48,697 bases of DNA. Origin: Beroe ovata (taxonomy: Eukaryota; Ctenophora; Nuda; Beroida; Beroidae). The stretch lies in contig CAMPET010000235.1 of the NCBI GenBank assembly GCA_946803715.1, positions 60,930-109,626 of the forward strand, read 5' to 3'. The notes beneath the pieces were generated by a model. That model was not told where the DNA came from. It worked only from the letters and a program-made list of their open reading frames with translations, and ran no database searches. The position numbers were made by a program, and so were the translations under genes. Below, in pieces: positions 20,917 to 32,545 of this stretch; position 1 is the first letter of the stretch, and each line of letters begins with the position of its first letter.

Positions 20917-21501
20917 TTAGTGAGTACAACTCTCGTATTCCGAGCTGTCCGAGGTGCTGTTGGTGGTGCTGTTGCTCGATGAGGAAACCTCCATCCTCTC
21001 CGTCTGTGTCTTCGTATTGACTCTGCTGAGTCTGGAGGGGTTCGGCAGGTGACATCTCTGACATTGTAAATTTCTACGAAAATTTACAAAGCCACACCCC
21101 AAGCATACAGAGTCTCCGGGTGCGAAACAGCGTCCTGCTGGTTCCATGACTGTTCTGGGTCTGTACCCAGTGCAGCCCCGCCAGGCGGTTACTTTTCTGT
21201 CCCTGTAGTTGCCCCTCATCTTTCCGTGGTGTGTGTAGGGTGTCTCTTGATATTGCCACGGGCATGTTGGCTCATCGCTCCTTTGAACGCTGCCCCTGTC
21301 TTCTCTTTTGTGTTTCCTTTCCACTTTTTTCGTCCCCGTGTCCCTGTCTTCTACTTTTTGCCCTTCTGGGCACATGGTTGCCGTCTCAATTGGGTCCTCG
21401 TCCTCCTTTTCGTCTTCATGTTTAACAATGTCCGACTCACTCCCTGGCATGGTAGTGATTTGGCTGGTCCAGACTATCAATAGGTAAATCCCGAGAAACA
21501 T
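20917..21501 (-). CDS. RanBP2-type zinc-finger protein (small, Ser-rich tail)
   Basis: A 194-codon ORF from ATG 21501, or from the inner methionine at residue 18 if the hydrophobic MFLGIYLLIVW start is not used. The finger CLGCGFVNFRRNLQCQRC fits C-x2-C-x10-C-x2-C with the conserved Asn of the RanBP2 (ZnF_RBZ) family, which binds ubiquitin or RNA. It is preceded by an acidic then basic charged region (KHEDEKEDEDP, KKVERKHKRE) and followed by a Ser/Thr/Asn-rich C-terminus. The N-terminal hydrophobic stretch would be odd for a nuclear or cytosolic finger protein. A 3' duplicate lies just downstream. Function is not otherwise known. Confidence 0.5.
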   Translation of the reverse strand: MFLGIYLLIVWTSQITTMPGSESDIVKHEDEKEDEDPIETATMCPEGQKVEDRDTGTKKVERKHKREDRGSVQRSDEPTCPWQYQETPYTHHGKMRGNYRDRKVTAWRGCTGYRPRTVMEPAGRCFAPGDSVCLGCGFVNFRRNLQCQRCHLPNPSRLSRVNTKTQTERMEVSSSSNSTTNSTSDSSEYESCTH

Positions 21502-21883
21502 CTTGAGCGAGCTGCTTAATTACCACTGTCCCCCCTTTTTATAATTCCGTCTTCCCCTTTCCCAACATGTTTGGATAACGTAAATTTTAGTAATGCACAG
21601 GTGATCTTGACACCCTACCTGATCTGATGGTCACCACGTGTTCTTCCTCGTGAGTTCCTTGTTCCGACTCATGTGCAGGCTCACTGTTTTCGGAGTCGTT
21701 AGCCCTTTCCAAATCAACTGTAGTCAAACTATCCTGCCTGTGTGAACCCTTATCTGTATCATCATCATGATCATATCCCCTATTTTCACTTTCAAAGCTT
21801 ATTTCCTGGTCATCCCCTGATGTTCAAATAACTATATTGAAACAATAAACTGTAAACCACTCGTAATAAATTCATTGCCCTAA
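21502..21883. other. Intergenic or unresolved exon sequence
   Basis: No complete ORF. The 21660-21830 stretch reads on the minus strand as acidic short peptide pieces, which might be an upstream exon; support is weak. Confidence 0.3.
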
Positions 21884-22145
21884 TTTCTTTGAAAATTCTT
21901 ATCTTTGTCTCTTTTTCGGTAAAACAGACATGAATCGACTTTTATTAGGCGCTGATTCCGAATCACCCCATGTGATGTAGGGTAATAATGCTTGCCTGTC
22001 GAGTTATGGGCGAAAAACTGATTTGGTCACGTGACCAGACATTTTCCCACTTAATCCTGTTTAAACCCTCGAGTTAGGGTTTGGGCCAGGGTTAGGGTTA
22101 GGGTCAGGGTCTGGAAGTATCCTGTGGGTTAGGGTAAGGGTTAGG
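21884..22145 (+). repeat. Dispersed repeat C, copy 1
   Basis: Matches 32546-32840 in the same orientation. Shared words include ACAGACATGAATCG, GGGCGAAAAACTGATTTGGT, CACGTGACCAGACATTTT and GGAAGTATCCTGTGGGT. It ends in a TTAGGG-like tract. The second copy sits inside the foldback element. Confidence 0.8.
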
Positions 22146-22715
22146 ATTTCACCACCTAATTAGTTTATTGGCCAATTAAAGTAATCAATTAAAGTTTCAA
22201 AGTCGACAATTTTGTTCATTTATTACCCCTGATTAGTTAATCGGCCAATTAACCTAAGAATGGTAGACGCCTCTTTTTGAAGGGAATGATACTAAAATAC
22301 ATCTAGACATGATCGAAAGGGAAAATGAAAGCCGAACACCTGTTCGTGCACTAAACCTTAGTCAATTAGGTAATACACATATCTGCCACGAAAATGAGTG
22401 ATATTATAGTCAAAAACAATTGAAATTGTTTGGGTTTAGCAGCCACTTAATAGTTTTCCTAAAATAATGTGAAATGAACTTAGTTTCTCGCCCGTCCAGG
22501 AATGAAACCCTAATCAGTTAGTTATTGCCATTGGCTCTATCTTAAGAAACAGGCAGATACACGCCTAACATCAAGAACTTGAGCTTGCAACTTGTGGAAC
22601 TTCCAGAAAGCAAGGTTCCTTCATCAAATCATAGGATCTGATGAAATCATGGGTAGTGAAGTTGCCCTGAATTAAATCTTAACTGTGGTTTAACCCTACA
22701 TAGAGTCCTTGTACT
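22146..22715. other. Non-coding stretch up to single N at 22716
   Basis: AT-rich with repeated AATTAGT/GGCCAATTAA words near 22160-22260. No gene. Confidence 0.4.
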
Positions 22716-22716
22716 N

Positions 22717-24100
22717 TCTAAATCCTTGCCATTTTCGACAGGAATATCATCCAATTTCCCTTGTAACGATATAGGAACTTTTCTCAGGTGAACCCTATGC
22801 TCAACCAAGGTTTGTCCCGTGACGTCATCTTTTATCTTGTAGTTATGTTCATTGAATCTCTCGATTACTGTGTAAGGTCCGATGAAGGCAGACTTAAGCT
22901 TGTAAAAGTCGTTCCCCTTATCTTTTGGCTTCAATAACAGGACCTTATCCCCTGCTTCCAATTTCTGGGCGTATTTCCCTTCGTCGTAGGCCCTCTTCAT
23001 GTTTCTATGATAATCTCTCAAATTATCACTTGCTATCCTATGTACCCGTTTTAAAGTTTGGTAGGTATTGTAAATATATGACCCCTTACTCTCGTAATAT
23101 TCTGTCTTGTGATTACCCAGAATACTTGTTTCTATATTGTTGAAATGTCTCCCCGTTGATAAGTAAAATGGTGAAAACCCCGTTGATTTACATATGGCTC
23201 CATTTATGGCCATTTCCACTGCTGGAATATGCTGCACCCAAGTATTGGGATGTTCTCCCGCCAATTTTCTGAGCATGTCTAGTACAATTCGTTGTCCCCT
23301 CTCTACTTGCCCATTACTGGCCGCACAGTAAGGTGTAATGAACTTGTGTTCTATGTTAGCAATTTCGCATAATGATTCGAAAATATGGCTAACAAAAGCG
23401 GGTCCATTGTCTGATATGACCTGATATGGACATCCATGATACCTGATCCAACCATTTAGGAATGCTTTAGCAAGCGTTTCACTTTTTTCATTCTTGATTG
23501 GTGTTACCGATATCATCTTAGTGAATCTGTCCATGACACAAAATATCTTGTTTTCCCTTGACGTTAACCCCGTTTTTGATATCATCATAACATCCACGTT
23601 AACGGCGACGTTGGGATAGTTGTAAATGTTCAATTTGAGTGGAGGTACCGGCTTTTTGTGGTATAGTAAGTTCACCTTGAAACATTCCCTACAATTGCCA
23701 CAAAACAATTTTACCTCCTCCCTCAGTCTCGGCATCCAGTACCGGACTTAACATTTTATCGGTTGTTTTTTCATACCCCAAATGCTGACATGCAACTTCA
23801 TGGTACAGCTTAATGTATTCGGTTACTTTTCCCTGTGGTATGCACAATAAATCCCGTGTAGTTTGGATCTTTTTAAAGAAATGCTTCTTGCATAACACCC
23901 CTTGTTCATTAACAAACAAATTATCCAAATTCGAGTGGTAAATTCTCAAGTTAATTGGTAGTTTAGCAGGCGTCTGTTCCCTAGTCCCCGTGTCCAACCA
24001 TTTAAACACTTGTTGTATTTCTTTGTCTTCTTTTTGACTCTTCAGAAATGCATCGTCCTCTATCATAGTAGCCTTCTCGTGTATTTCCCCCTTCACTATG
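22717..24100 (-). pseudogene. Ty3/Gypsy integrase region, frameshifted and cut at both ends by N
   Basis: Encodes the retroviral-type integrase that inserts the element's cDNA. From the 5' side: an H2C2 zinc-binding region (YHEVACQHLGYEKT, then CGNCRECFK), a DDE core with D in NVDVMM, D in ISDNGPAFVS and E in ASNGQVERG, and a C-terminal domain (AGDKVLLLKPKDKG, FIGPYTVIERF, EHRVHLRKV). A one-base frameshift near 23740 falls between the His and Cys pairs of the zinc finger. Reverse transcriptase, RNase H and LTRs are absent because homology stops at the single N at 24101 and 22716; the fragment looks like one internal contig placed between joins. Confidence 0.9.
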
Positions 24101-24101
24101 N

Positions 24102-25521
24102 TCAACGTCTTCTCGAAATTCACAAATTGGAAGATAGTCCGCTATAAGATTGTAGTTTTCTCTTTTCAGCACATGCCTTGGCAGAAATACGGGCATCATG
24201 CGAAAGTTTGAAATAAGCTTATGGTTATGCGTTATTAAAACATTATTACTTCTAACATTGCATTTTCAGTGTCCCCTATGTAATCGTCTATGTCAGCTCA
24301 CAGTGATCAAAGCCTAAAATACGGACAATGGGTTACCTACTTTATTCAACATCCTATCATGATTGCAAAAAATAAAACAACATTAACCACAGGAGAAAGG
24401 TTGCCAGGGATAAAATAACTGAGTACGTGACTTGAATGTTTCTGTTATAAATAATCAAGTTCAGAGATCATTTGCTAATAATAAAGCACATATCCTTGAA
24501 AAATGTGATAAAGCTGCAGGGAACCTGGACCCATGTCTAAATAAGGATGTGAAGATATTCCTAGATTTCCTTGAGGGTAATCTTAATCCTGAAATAACCC
24601 TAGATCCCATTGTGCAACGACTGTCTTATGGTACCTCAGCTGGAGCCGAATTATATATTTCCATGCCACCCTCATTCACTGACTTGGACAGATCTATTGA
24701 TGATGACTCAGTATCCGTGATTAGAGCCAATGAGCAAATGTCAGTTGTAAGCAATTCCAGTATCAACAAGAGACCCCTTCCACCACCATCAGTCAGTTCA
24801 GCTTCCTCTAAAAGAAGAAGGCGAGAAGATGATTTGAGGGTTAGGGTTCTCGAAGCTCAACTTCACTATTATCAAGTTAAGACAGACCGCGTTCATTACA
24901 TTGAGCAATGGCTAGACCACATGACCAATGTATTGAAAAATATATGCCAGAGACTCGGTATTGAATTTTAGAAAAATATATACAACCAAAAATTATTAAT
25001 TACATTGAATTACGTTGAATGAGGTTAACTTTCGTTGAGAATCGATTTCTTGTGTCACTGCATTAATGTATTCCTTCCCATGAATACGTTCTTTGAAGCG
25101 TTCCATGAACATTCGATGAAATGCTTTATTTGACAGTAAGGTTAGCAGGACGATGATAGAACATTTGAGATGAGATCTTGATAGGTCTAGGAGTATTTCT
25201 GTGCCGTTGTTACATGGCACATACCCCAAACATACACGTGAGTATTTGTTTTGAGTAAAGTAAAACGGTGATAACTTTTAGAACTCACATTTCGAACTAG
25301 TACTAGTTTTATGACTGCCAATTTGAGTACTAGTATTGGGGCGAGTAAATACTTGTTCATGAATACCGATTTGAGTATGAGTTTGAATTCTGAGAATTTA
25401 TTAAGGACAAATACTCAGCCTAGTAAATACTTAAGATTATGAATAGCAAACGCCTACTAATACTTAAAATCATGAGATAATCTCACAATTTGAGTGTGAG
25501 GTTTAGTTTATGAATGACCCC
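24102..25521 (+). mobile_element. Harbinger element, 3' half with terminal repeat
   Basis: Begins right after the single N at 24101 with TCAACGTCTTCTCGAAATTC, which matches the 3' end of the transposase gene at 37736, and follows the other copy through the accessory gene and its 3' flank to about 25300 (38964 in copy 2). Beyond the point where the other copy is cut, this one continues to TTATGAATGACCCC at 25508-25521, giving the family's terminus. Subterminal TGAGTATT/GAGTAAATACTT words are repeated, as often seen near transposase-binding ends. Confidence 0.75.
24299..24971 (+). pseudogene. Harbinger accessory (Myb-like) protein, broken copy
   Basis: The open frame from about 24420 to TAG 24971 matches residues ~50-230 of the intact protein at 37925-38617 with about 90% identity. 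The N-terminal part is damaged: relative to the intact copy, bases are missing near 24374-24378 (GTGAC region) and near 24423 (CAATTTTAC region), so the predicted DNA-binding domain cannot be read in one frame. The C-terminal helical segment (LRVRVLEAQLHYYQVKTD) is retained. Confidence 0.75.
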
Positions 25522-25888
25522 TAAATAATCACACATATTACGGAGGTGTGGGCCATGTAAAACATCACATTGCAGACATGTTTGTTGATATCAAATGTAC
25601 TTACTTCTACCAAGACCAATTTCTACTGTTCTGCAACTTCTTGTTACCTTATTTGGTCACTGACTGTTCCATCGACGCCCCCTCTTCGCCCTGAAAATGC
25701 CCCTTCATGTTTGTATGCATTCATGTTTGTGTGCAAGAAGATTCCCCTTATTAGACGCAGGGCCAAGATACATGCGCTTCTTGACTGGCTGATGCCCCTC
25801 AGATGTAGGACCAATAGGAAACAGTCTGGGGCTTGCCCATAAATCGATTTTGTATACTGCTAAACATGACAATGTGCCATCTATAATC
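25522..25888. other. Non-coding stretch between Harbinger end and hairpin
   Basis: Short ORFs only, no motif recognised. Confidence 0.35.
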
Positions 25889-26002
25889 GGGAGATGGGCC
25901 ACACAGCCGCACCAGGCTACAGTGGGGAGCTAGGGAATCGCTAGGGAAGACCTGCCCACTCCGCCCCTACGCAACTGTGCGGACCATCAGGGCCCATCTC
26001 CC
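25889..26002. other. Nested-stem hairpin, ~114 bp, GC-rich
   Basis: Three nested complementary pairs: GGGAGATGGGCC (25889-25900) with GGCCCATCTCCC (25991-26002); CCGCAC (25907-25912) with GTGCGG (25977-25982); and AGTGGG (25921-25926) with CCCACT (25955-25960). The block is clearly more GC-rich than its surroundings. It could be a structured RNA gene, a small foldback element or a SINE body. I see no tRNA-type A/B boxes and no known ribozyme core, so the class is open. Confidence 0.55.
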
Positions 26003-26269
26003 TATTGGTGATAGAACCATAAGTTTACGTGAACAATCGCTATCAAGTCAAGGTGCCAAAATATATGACAAATCAAGGTCAAATAATTAATAAATGCCCT
26101 AAATGCAACCCCTGACTCAAAGATACTCGTCAAATAACTTGACAGAGGAATGGAATTGTAAGATATGCAATTATTGCATGTGTCTACAATATAATTTTTA
26201 AAAGTTTTATCGTACGGGGAATGTTGTCTGGCACTATCTTCACTTTGAAATTCCAATAGAACAGCTACA

Positions 26270-26504
26270 CGCATCTTTTCATGCGTGTGAGTATCACTTT
26301 CTGAGTATTTTCATACATAACTTACATGTCTAAGCATTTTCTCACCTTTTGAGAAACGCCTAGGGTGTGTCTAGTACGAGTATGAGTTTAAACGGGCTAG
26401 TAATTGCTTATTTTTTATGAATGGCAAATTTGAGCATCAGAAAAACTTGAGTAATTATTCGCGAGTTAATACTCGAGAAATACTTAGTTATTATGAATGA
26501 CCCC
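26270..26504. mobile_element. Harbinger-related non-autonomous terminus
   Basis: Ends in TTATGAATGACCCC at 26491-26504, the same terminus as 25508-25521, with the same TGAGTATT/GAGTAATTATT subterminal words from about 26285. No coding is left. Confidence 0.55.
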
Positions 26505-27790
26505 TGCAGATCCCAACAACATCCCATGCCAGCTGGAGAGGTATCCGGCTCCACCAGTAACAGGTAAGAGCATCATCTGTCACTATTGCCGCAAGCAAAT
26601 CACATAGCAAGTAATTCTATGGCTAGAATGAAGGGTAGGCAAATAGATTCAGTAGGATGGGGGGGGCAATATAACACTGTTTCACAGGCATATCCCAATC
26701 GTTCACGTGCATTGTATCAGGAAAAACGATCAAAGAGTTAGGTCTCGCTCTACGGCTCAAAGTGGCACATATCACTCGGTTATCAAAAATCAGGCAACAA
26801 GAAATTCTAATAGTGGGAGAACCAATCCAGCTCTTAAAAACCAACATATTGGACGGTTTTGTAATTTGTTTCATATCACGATCAATGGTCTCCTGAAAAC
26901 CAATAGTGCCTCAAAGTCAAAGTCAAGCCCAGGCTCGAGTAACATGAACAGTCAAAAACTAGTTTGTTCCTCAATGCAACAATAGATTGTATCGATTGTT
27001 GCATTACTTACCCGTGGGGAATCAATCATTATTGGACAATCAATCAGCTATTGTGATTCAAGATTCTACCCACATTCTTTAATCCTAGGAGAGCCTCCTA
27101 CTTCGAGTATAGTTCGAACATCAGCTAATAGATAGTCGTGGAAGAGCATGGATTGACGGACAGAAAGGTTTATCTACAATGACTGAATAGTGAAAACTAT
27201 AGAATATAATTATTTGTTTCTGTTAAAGAGTGCTTTTGAGCTAAATGAAAAAGACTTTTGAAGTAGTTGAAGAAAGATTTGATAAAGAGTTTGAAGAGTT
27301 GTAAAGTCGAACTGGGTTAAAGAGACTGATGATATTGCTGAATTTTACTATACTTCCAGTTGAATGGAATAAGAGTTCTTTTCTGACCAATTGGAATTTG
27401 TTCTTTCTGGCTGAACTACTGGTCTTGAGTCGTGACGCCATAAGCGGTTTGGCTTAGGGTATTGCCACCCTCTCAATCCCAATCCGTAAGGACTTATGGT
27501 TTCACTTCTTCCCTATGATCTTATTATATTGATTATAATTAGCAGAATAAACAAATAATAATCATGGTAAATCTTGCAGCTCATGACTAATTGATGAAAG
27601 AAAGAAAGATTAGTAGGAACGCAATGGGATGTGTCCTGAGGATGATGACCAGGATTTGCATGAGATTGATGTACTGAAGCTCATTGTCACCGAGATGCTG
27701 GGAACCCCAACTACCGCAATCAACAAATAACCTGATTATGAATCTGACACTGTTCTTGTTGCTGAAGGAGAGATCACCTCATTGTCCCCT
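26505..27790. other. Non-coding stretch
   Basis: ORFs under 95 codons without recognisable motifs. I see no repeat shared with other parts of the window. Confidence 0.35.
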
Positions 27791-27794
27791 ATCA

Positions 27795-28600
27795 TCAAGG
27801 AGGATCTGAGATTTTCACTGTAGACTCACAAAATCCCTGCACAAAGCCAAAAGAGCTTGTATCAGAGCATATTCCTCGGATTGGAAACAATTGTTCCTCT
27901 GGTAAGGTCTCGAACAATGCCATGTTTGCCGCAAATAATGCATATTTAGGAATTTTTCCAGTACAATGTTGGATCAAGGGGAGGATCGTTCCTGATGAGT
28001 CTATCATAGAAGTCTCATGTCAGGATTATGCTGCAGATTGTCTAATACAATGCTTATTATCTCTACAATGCAGTTTGGTTTCATATGACAGTGAAGCCGG
28101 ATGTGTTGAAGCCAAAGTAAAAAATTACTGCTGCCTAGAAGCCAACCGAGAAAATATTGCGTCCTCAAAATCTGCAATCCTAATATTATCCGTATGAACT
28201 ATTGAATTTTTGGGAGTCTATGTAACAGCAAACAATCTGATGTTATTTTACTTTCTACCCTGAAAGGTCATGAAACATACACAACCTTATACAAAACTTT
28301 TTTATGTCAAAACTGCATATTCCCTGAACATCCAGATTCCAGAGCATTAGAAATGAGTCCCAGTCATCATAATACCGCTTTCAGGTATTTGCATAGACTG
28401 AGATAGTGAGCATTTATACAGAAAACAGCAGAATTCTCTAAGGAAAAGTTTTTAAGATCATTGAATCGGGATTCAATGAATTGGCTACACAGATCTATGG
28501 CCTCAAGTGTGACATAACGTCGTTGGGTGCCCTGAATTATGAAAAAACGTTGCAACACCACCTCATCAACTTTGAGAAAATGTTCTCTTCCCCACAGCAT
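27795..28600 (-). pseudogene. Decayed ORF fragments of unknown origin
   Basis: Two minus-strand pieces look more protein-like than background: about 28600-28367 (EAIDLCSQFIESRFNDLKNF) and about 28007-27795 (CTGKIPKYALFAANMALFE). The first vaguely resembles the region of hAT-type transposase-derived proteins where 'L..SRF..L' recurs, but this is weak. No catalytic residues are identifiable and the two pieces are separated by stops. Confidence 0.2.
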
Positions 28601-28747
28601 GGCCGACTACCTGCTTTTATTTCCAATACCCTGACCCTGAATGATATTCTGTTAGTTTTAAACAACAACCCAAACTTTGCCAAAACTCTTTTAATTCACC
28701 ACCCCAATGTTAATATGAAAATTATAATATTGATAAGTAATTTCTAA

Positions 28748-29070
28748 TGTAAACTTATTGATTCGTTGCCAATGACTGAGTTCTGATTTATGTTGATTGA
28801 TTTCTGATTTCTGATTATTGAGTTTATTTTGATTGGATATGTTCTGCAATAAGCATTCTATTATTATACTTTGCTAACCCATTTCATTATGGTAGTGATG
28901 GCTAGGCTTGGCTGGTCTTTATGACTTGAGTTAATGGACATAGTTATAGGGGGTGGACGAAAAAAATTGACTTCAACAGAATGTGACTAAATTGGTATCA
29001 AATTGATCAGCAGGCAGGTACTAACTCGGAAAATGAGTTTTGTTGCTAGAATTGTAATTCGAAAGAGTTT
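28748..29070. other. Non-coding stretch
   Basis: AT-rich; a short TTGATTTCTGATTTCTGATTATTGA repeat-like run near 28775-28820. No gene. Confidence 0.35.
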
Positions 29071-29503
29071 TGGGTGGTAGAAGAACAAGGACTGGGCGCA
29101 AAAAGTGTAACACAAAAATTTCGCGAGAATATGCCAAAGTTACAAAGTCGGTCTTTGAAACAAAATAACGAACGACTCTTTTGTTCAAACTCAATGATAA
29201 GCCACAGAATTTAAAGATGAATGTTTCTTCAAGCTAACATCGAATGATTCAAGGCGATTGAGTATTTAGAAGTCAAGTTATGGTGGTTTGAAAACAACGT
29301 GTGAAAATCAGATCAATTTATCACACGCACGTGCGTGTATAGTTCATTATCTGATGCGCTTGTTGTATTTCGCGGCTCGAAAGGACTCGTAAAAAGAGAT
29401 TTTAACTTGTGGACAAAACCATGTGGCACTTTCCCTTTGGGTTATCAGGCTGAAACTTTGAGACTTGATTGATACTTATGATATCAACAAAGCAAGTTGA
29501 AAA
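29071..29503 (+). repeat. Dispersed repeat B, copy 2
   Basis: Matches 13389-13909 but lacks the internal ~90 bp around the CACGTG palindrome. Divergence is a few percent. Confidence 0.85.
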
Positions 29504-29659
29504 TAGACTCGTTGGTTTTTTGACAATCGTCTCAGGTTTCTGCAGTAAGGCAGGAGGTATTTCCTCCCCAGGAAGATGTTGTTCTAACAGAGTTGTGCGT
29601 GCTCCAGTATTTGCAGTTAGAACAGGGATATGAGCCAATTGTGATGCTCTAGTCTAATG

Positions 29660-29795
29660 TTATCGAGTGGCAGTAATTTTTATCAATGTGAATGAGTGGC
29701 AGTACTTCTCAATACAGAATTGAGTGGCAGTGATTCTCATCAATGTTTGGGTGGCAGTAATTCTCAATTTAGGATAGTGGCAATGTTTTATATTA
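29660..29795. repeat. ~34-bp imperfect tandem repeat (GAGTGGCAGTAATTCTCAAT)
   Basis: Four to five degenerate units with the core GTGGCAGTRATTCTCA. The minus-strand threonine-rich ORF over it is a product of the repeat. Confidence 0.75.
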
Positions 29796-29994
29796 CTTGT
29801 AAGAGTCCTCAGGTTTATCACAGTTCTCGTGAGTGACATTTGCAATACTAGTAGATATAAAATGTATGTTTGGACACACCAGCTTAAGACTAGCTGTATA
29901 GGGTCTTAGAGGTGTGAGGGTATGTGCACAGTCACTTATCAGTAGGTGTGCAGGTGTGCCATGAGGTAGGGTTGCTCACACGAGCATAAAAGCC

Positions 29995-30520
29995 CTGGTC
30001 AAACCCTAACCACCCTAGCCCCCAACCCCCTGCCCTCTACTCACCTAGCCCACCCCTTGCCGTTAACTCAACCCAGTCCACCTCACCCTAGGTCTCTTTA
30101 GTCCAACCCTAGCCCACTCCTTACTCTCACTAGGGTGCGCCCTTTTTTCCAACTTTTTGAGGCACAACCCTGTACTTGTAGATCTTGACGAGCTGATNTA
30201 AGGTTAGGGTTAGGGTTAGGGTGAGGGATGTGTAGGGGTTAGTGTTAGGGTTAGGGTAGAGTCAGTGTTTGGATTAGGGTTAGAGTTAGGGTAGAGTTAG
30301 GGTTAGGGATAGAGTAGGGTTAGGGTTAGGGTAAGGGTTAGGGATGGGTCAAGGGTAGAGTTAGGGCTGGGGTTAGGCTGAGGGTAAAGTTAAGGGTTGG
30401 GTCAAGGGTAGAGTTACTGTTAGCGGTAGAGTTGGGATACCGGATAAGGGCTAGAGTCAGGGTTAAGGTTTTACTGAGGGTTAGAGTTAGACTTAGAGTA
30501 AGGGTATAATTATCAGAATT
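29995..30520. repeat. CCCTAA-like then TTAGGG-like degenerate tracts around a single N
   Basis: 29995-30135 is rich in CAAACCCTAACCACCCTAGC-type words. After the single N at 30198 the strand bias flips to GGTTAGGGTTAGGGTTAGGG and variants up to about 30510. The flip next to an N suggests a join between two telomere-like repeat contigs. Confidence 0.75.
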
Positions 30521-31124
30521 ATTAATTTTTGGATGAGTAGGACTATATTTTAGGCAAGGGCGATTGAAAATCGAACTGTAATAACCGATTATAATCGATA
30601 AATTGTCGACAAAAAATCGATTTTTTCAAAAAAATCTATTCCGAAGCGCCTAGGCGACGATTATTATTGGGGGCATCCAGAACCGCTAAAAAATCGCTTG
30701 TTGTCGATTTTTTTTGCTCACCACTTCTGGATCGATTTTCCGACGATTAGAGTCGACAACAGTCGACGCTGGAGCGGTATTATCGCTCCAGTGTCGCTTT
30801 TGCCGAAAAAATACCGGTAATAATCGTTTTCTAGGCGCTTCTAGCAGAATCGATTTTAACCGGTTTTAAGTTATACTCAAATCGATTATTACCTCCCTAT
30901 AACAGAAAAATAACAGGGTTTTCCCCCGAATTTCTCCTATTTTAAGAAATCGAATATAAACGATAACGAATCGCTTAATTATCGATTTCCAAATACCGTA
31001 TTATTGTCGATTTTTTAGCGATTTTGGCAAAATCGATATTTTGCGTTTATTATCGATTTTCAGTCGCTTTTGATCTAAGGCAAAAAGGACGCAAAATATC
31101 AAATTCATCACCATCGGTCTCACA

Positions 31125-31884
31125 NNNNNNNNNNNNNNNNNNNNNNNNNNNNNNNNNNNNNNNNNNNNNNNNNNNNNNNNNNNNNNNNNNNNNNNNNNNN
31201 NNNNNNNNNNNNNNNNNNNNNNNNNNNNNNNNNNNNNNNNNNNNNNNNNNNNNNNNNNNNNNNNNNNNNNNNNNNNNNNNNNNNNNNNNNNNNNNNNNNN
31301 NNNNNNNNNNNNNNNNNNNNNNNNNNNNNNNNNNNNNNNNNNNNNNNNNNNNNNNNNNNNNNNNNNNNNNNNNNNNNNNNNNNNNNNNNNNNNNNNNNNN
31401 NNNNNNNNNNNNNNNNNNNNNNNNNNNNNNNNNNNNNNNNNNNNNNNNNNNNNNNNNNNNNNNNNNNNNNNNNNNNNNNNNNNNNNNNNNNNNNNNNNNN
31501 NNNNNNNNNNNNNNNNNNNNNNNNNNNNNNNNNNNNNNNNNNNNNNNNNNNNNNNNNNNNNNNNNNNNNNNNNNNNNNNNNNNNNNNNNNNNNNNNNNNN
31601 NNNNNNNNNNNNNNNNNNNNNNNNNNNNNNNNNNNNNNNNNNNNNNNNNNNNNNNNNNNNNNNNNNNNNNNNNNNNNNNNNNNNNNNNNNNNNNNNNNNN
31701 NNNNNNNNNNNNNNNNNNNNNNNNNNNNNNNNNNNNNNNNNNNNNNNNNNNNNNNNNNNNNNNNNNNNNNNNNNNNNNNNNNNNNNNNNNNNNNNNNNNN
31801 NNNNNNNNNNNNNNNNNNNNNNNNNNNNNNNNNNNNNNNNNNNNNNNNNNNNNNNNNNNNNNNNNNNNNNNNNNNNNNNNNNNN
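31125..31884. other. Assembly gap, 760 N, flanked by a duplicated 230 bp
   Basis: 30895-31124 and 31885-32114 are identical but for about two bases, so the gap is probably an artefact of duplicated contig ends rather than missing sequence. Confidence 0.9.
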
Positions 31885-32545
31885 CCCTATAACAGAAAAA
31901 TAACAGGGTTTTCCCCCGAATTTCTCCTATTTTAAGAAATCGAATATAAACGATAACGAATCGCTTAATTATCGATTTCCAAATACCGTATTATTGTCGA
32001 TTTTTTAGCGATTTTGGCAAAATCGATATTTTGCGTTTATTATCGATTTTCAGTCGCTTTTGATCTAAGGCAAAAAGGACGCAAAATATCAAATTCATCA
32101 CCATTGGTCTCACACGTAAGAACGGTATTTAATTGTTTTCTTCGCATATAATCGATATTCATAGATTTCAATCAAAAATAATCGACTATAATGTTTAATT
32201 ATCATTTTCCATCACTTTCACTTTTACATCCACAATTCCCCTCACAGTGGACGACGTCGACTGATGATGATGATATTGAAATTATGATACTGGTGATATT
32301 GATACGTGTTGTCTGGCGATAAATATAAGTATGAGTTTGAGTGCAAAACGAAATTCTTGACAGGATCTATCATCGTTACAGTTTGATCGCCATCAATGAA
32401 CACTCAAATTTCGCATTGCAGGAATGGAAGTTGTATTTCATTTGTAGGATTACTGATACTCCCTATCCTCGCTGGCGGCATTTCCAATTTCATCCCATTG
32501 CGGCATTCCCTGGCAAATACTCGTACTATTACTAAATTCTTCGCC

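Noticed and set aside
25889-26002. tRNA or known ribozyme
   Set aside because: No cloverleaf, no A/B boxes and no hammerhead core could be found; kept only as an unclassified structured block.
31024-31935. 303-codon ORF across the large gap
   Set aside because: It exists only because N codons are read through; the flanks are repeat arms.
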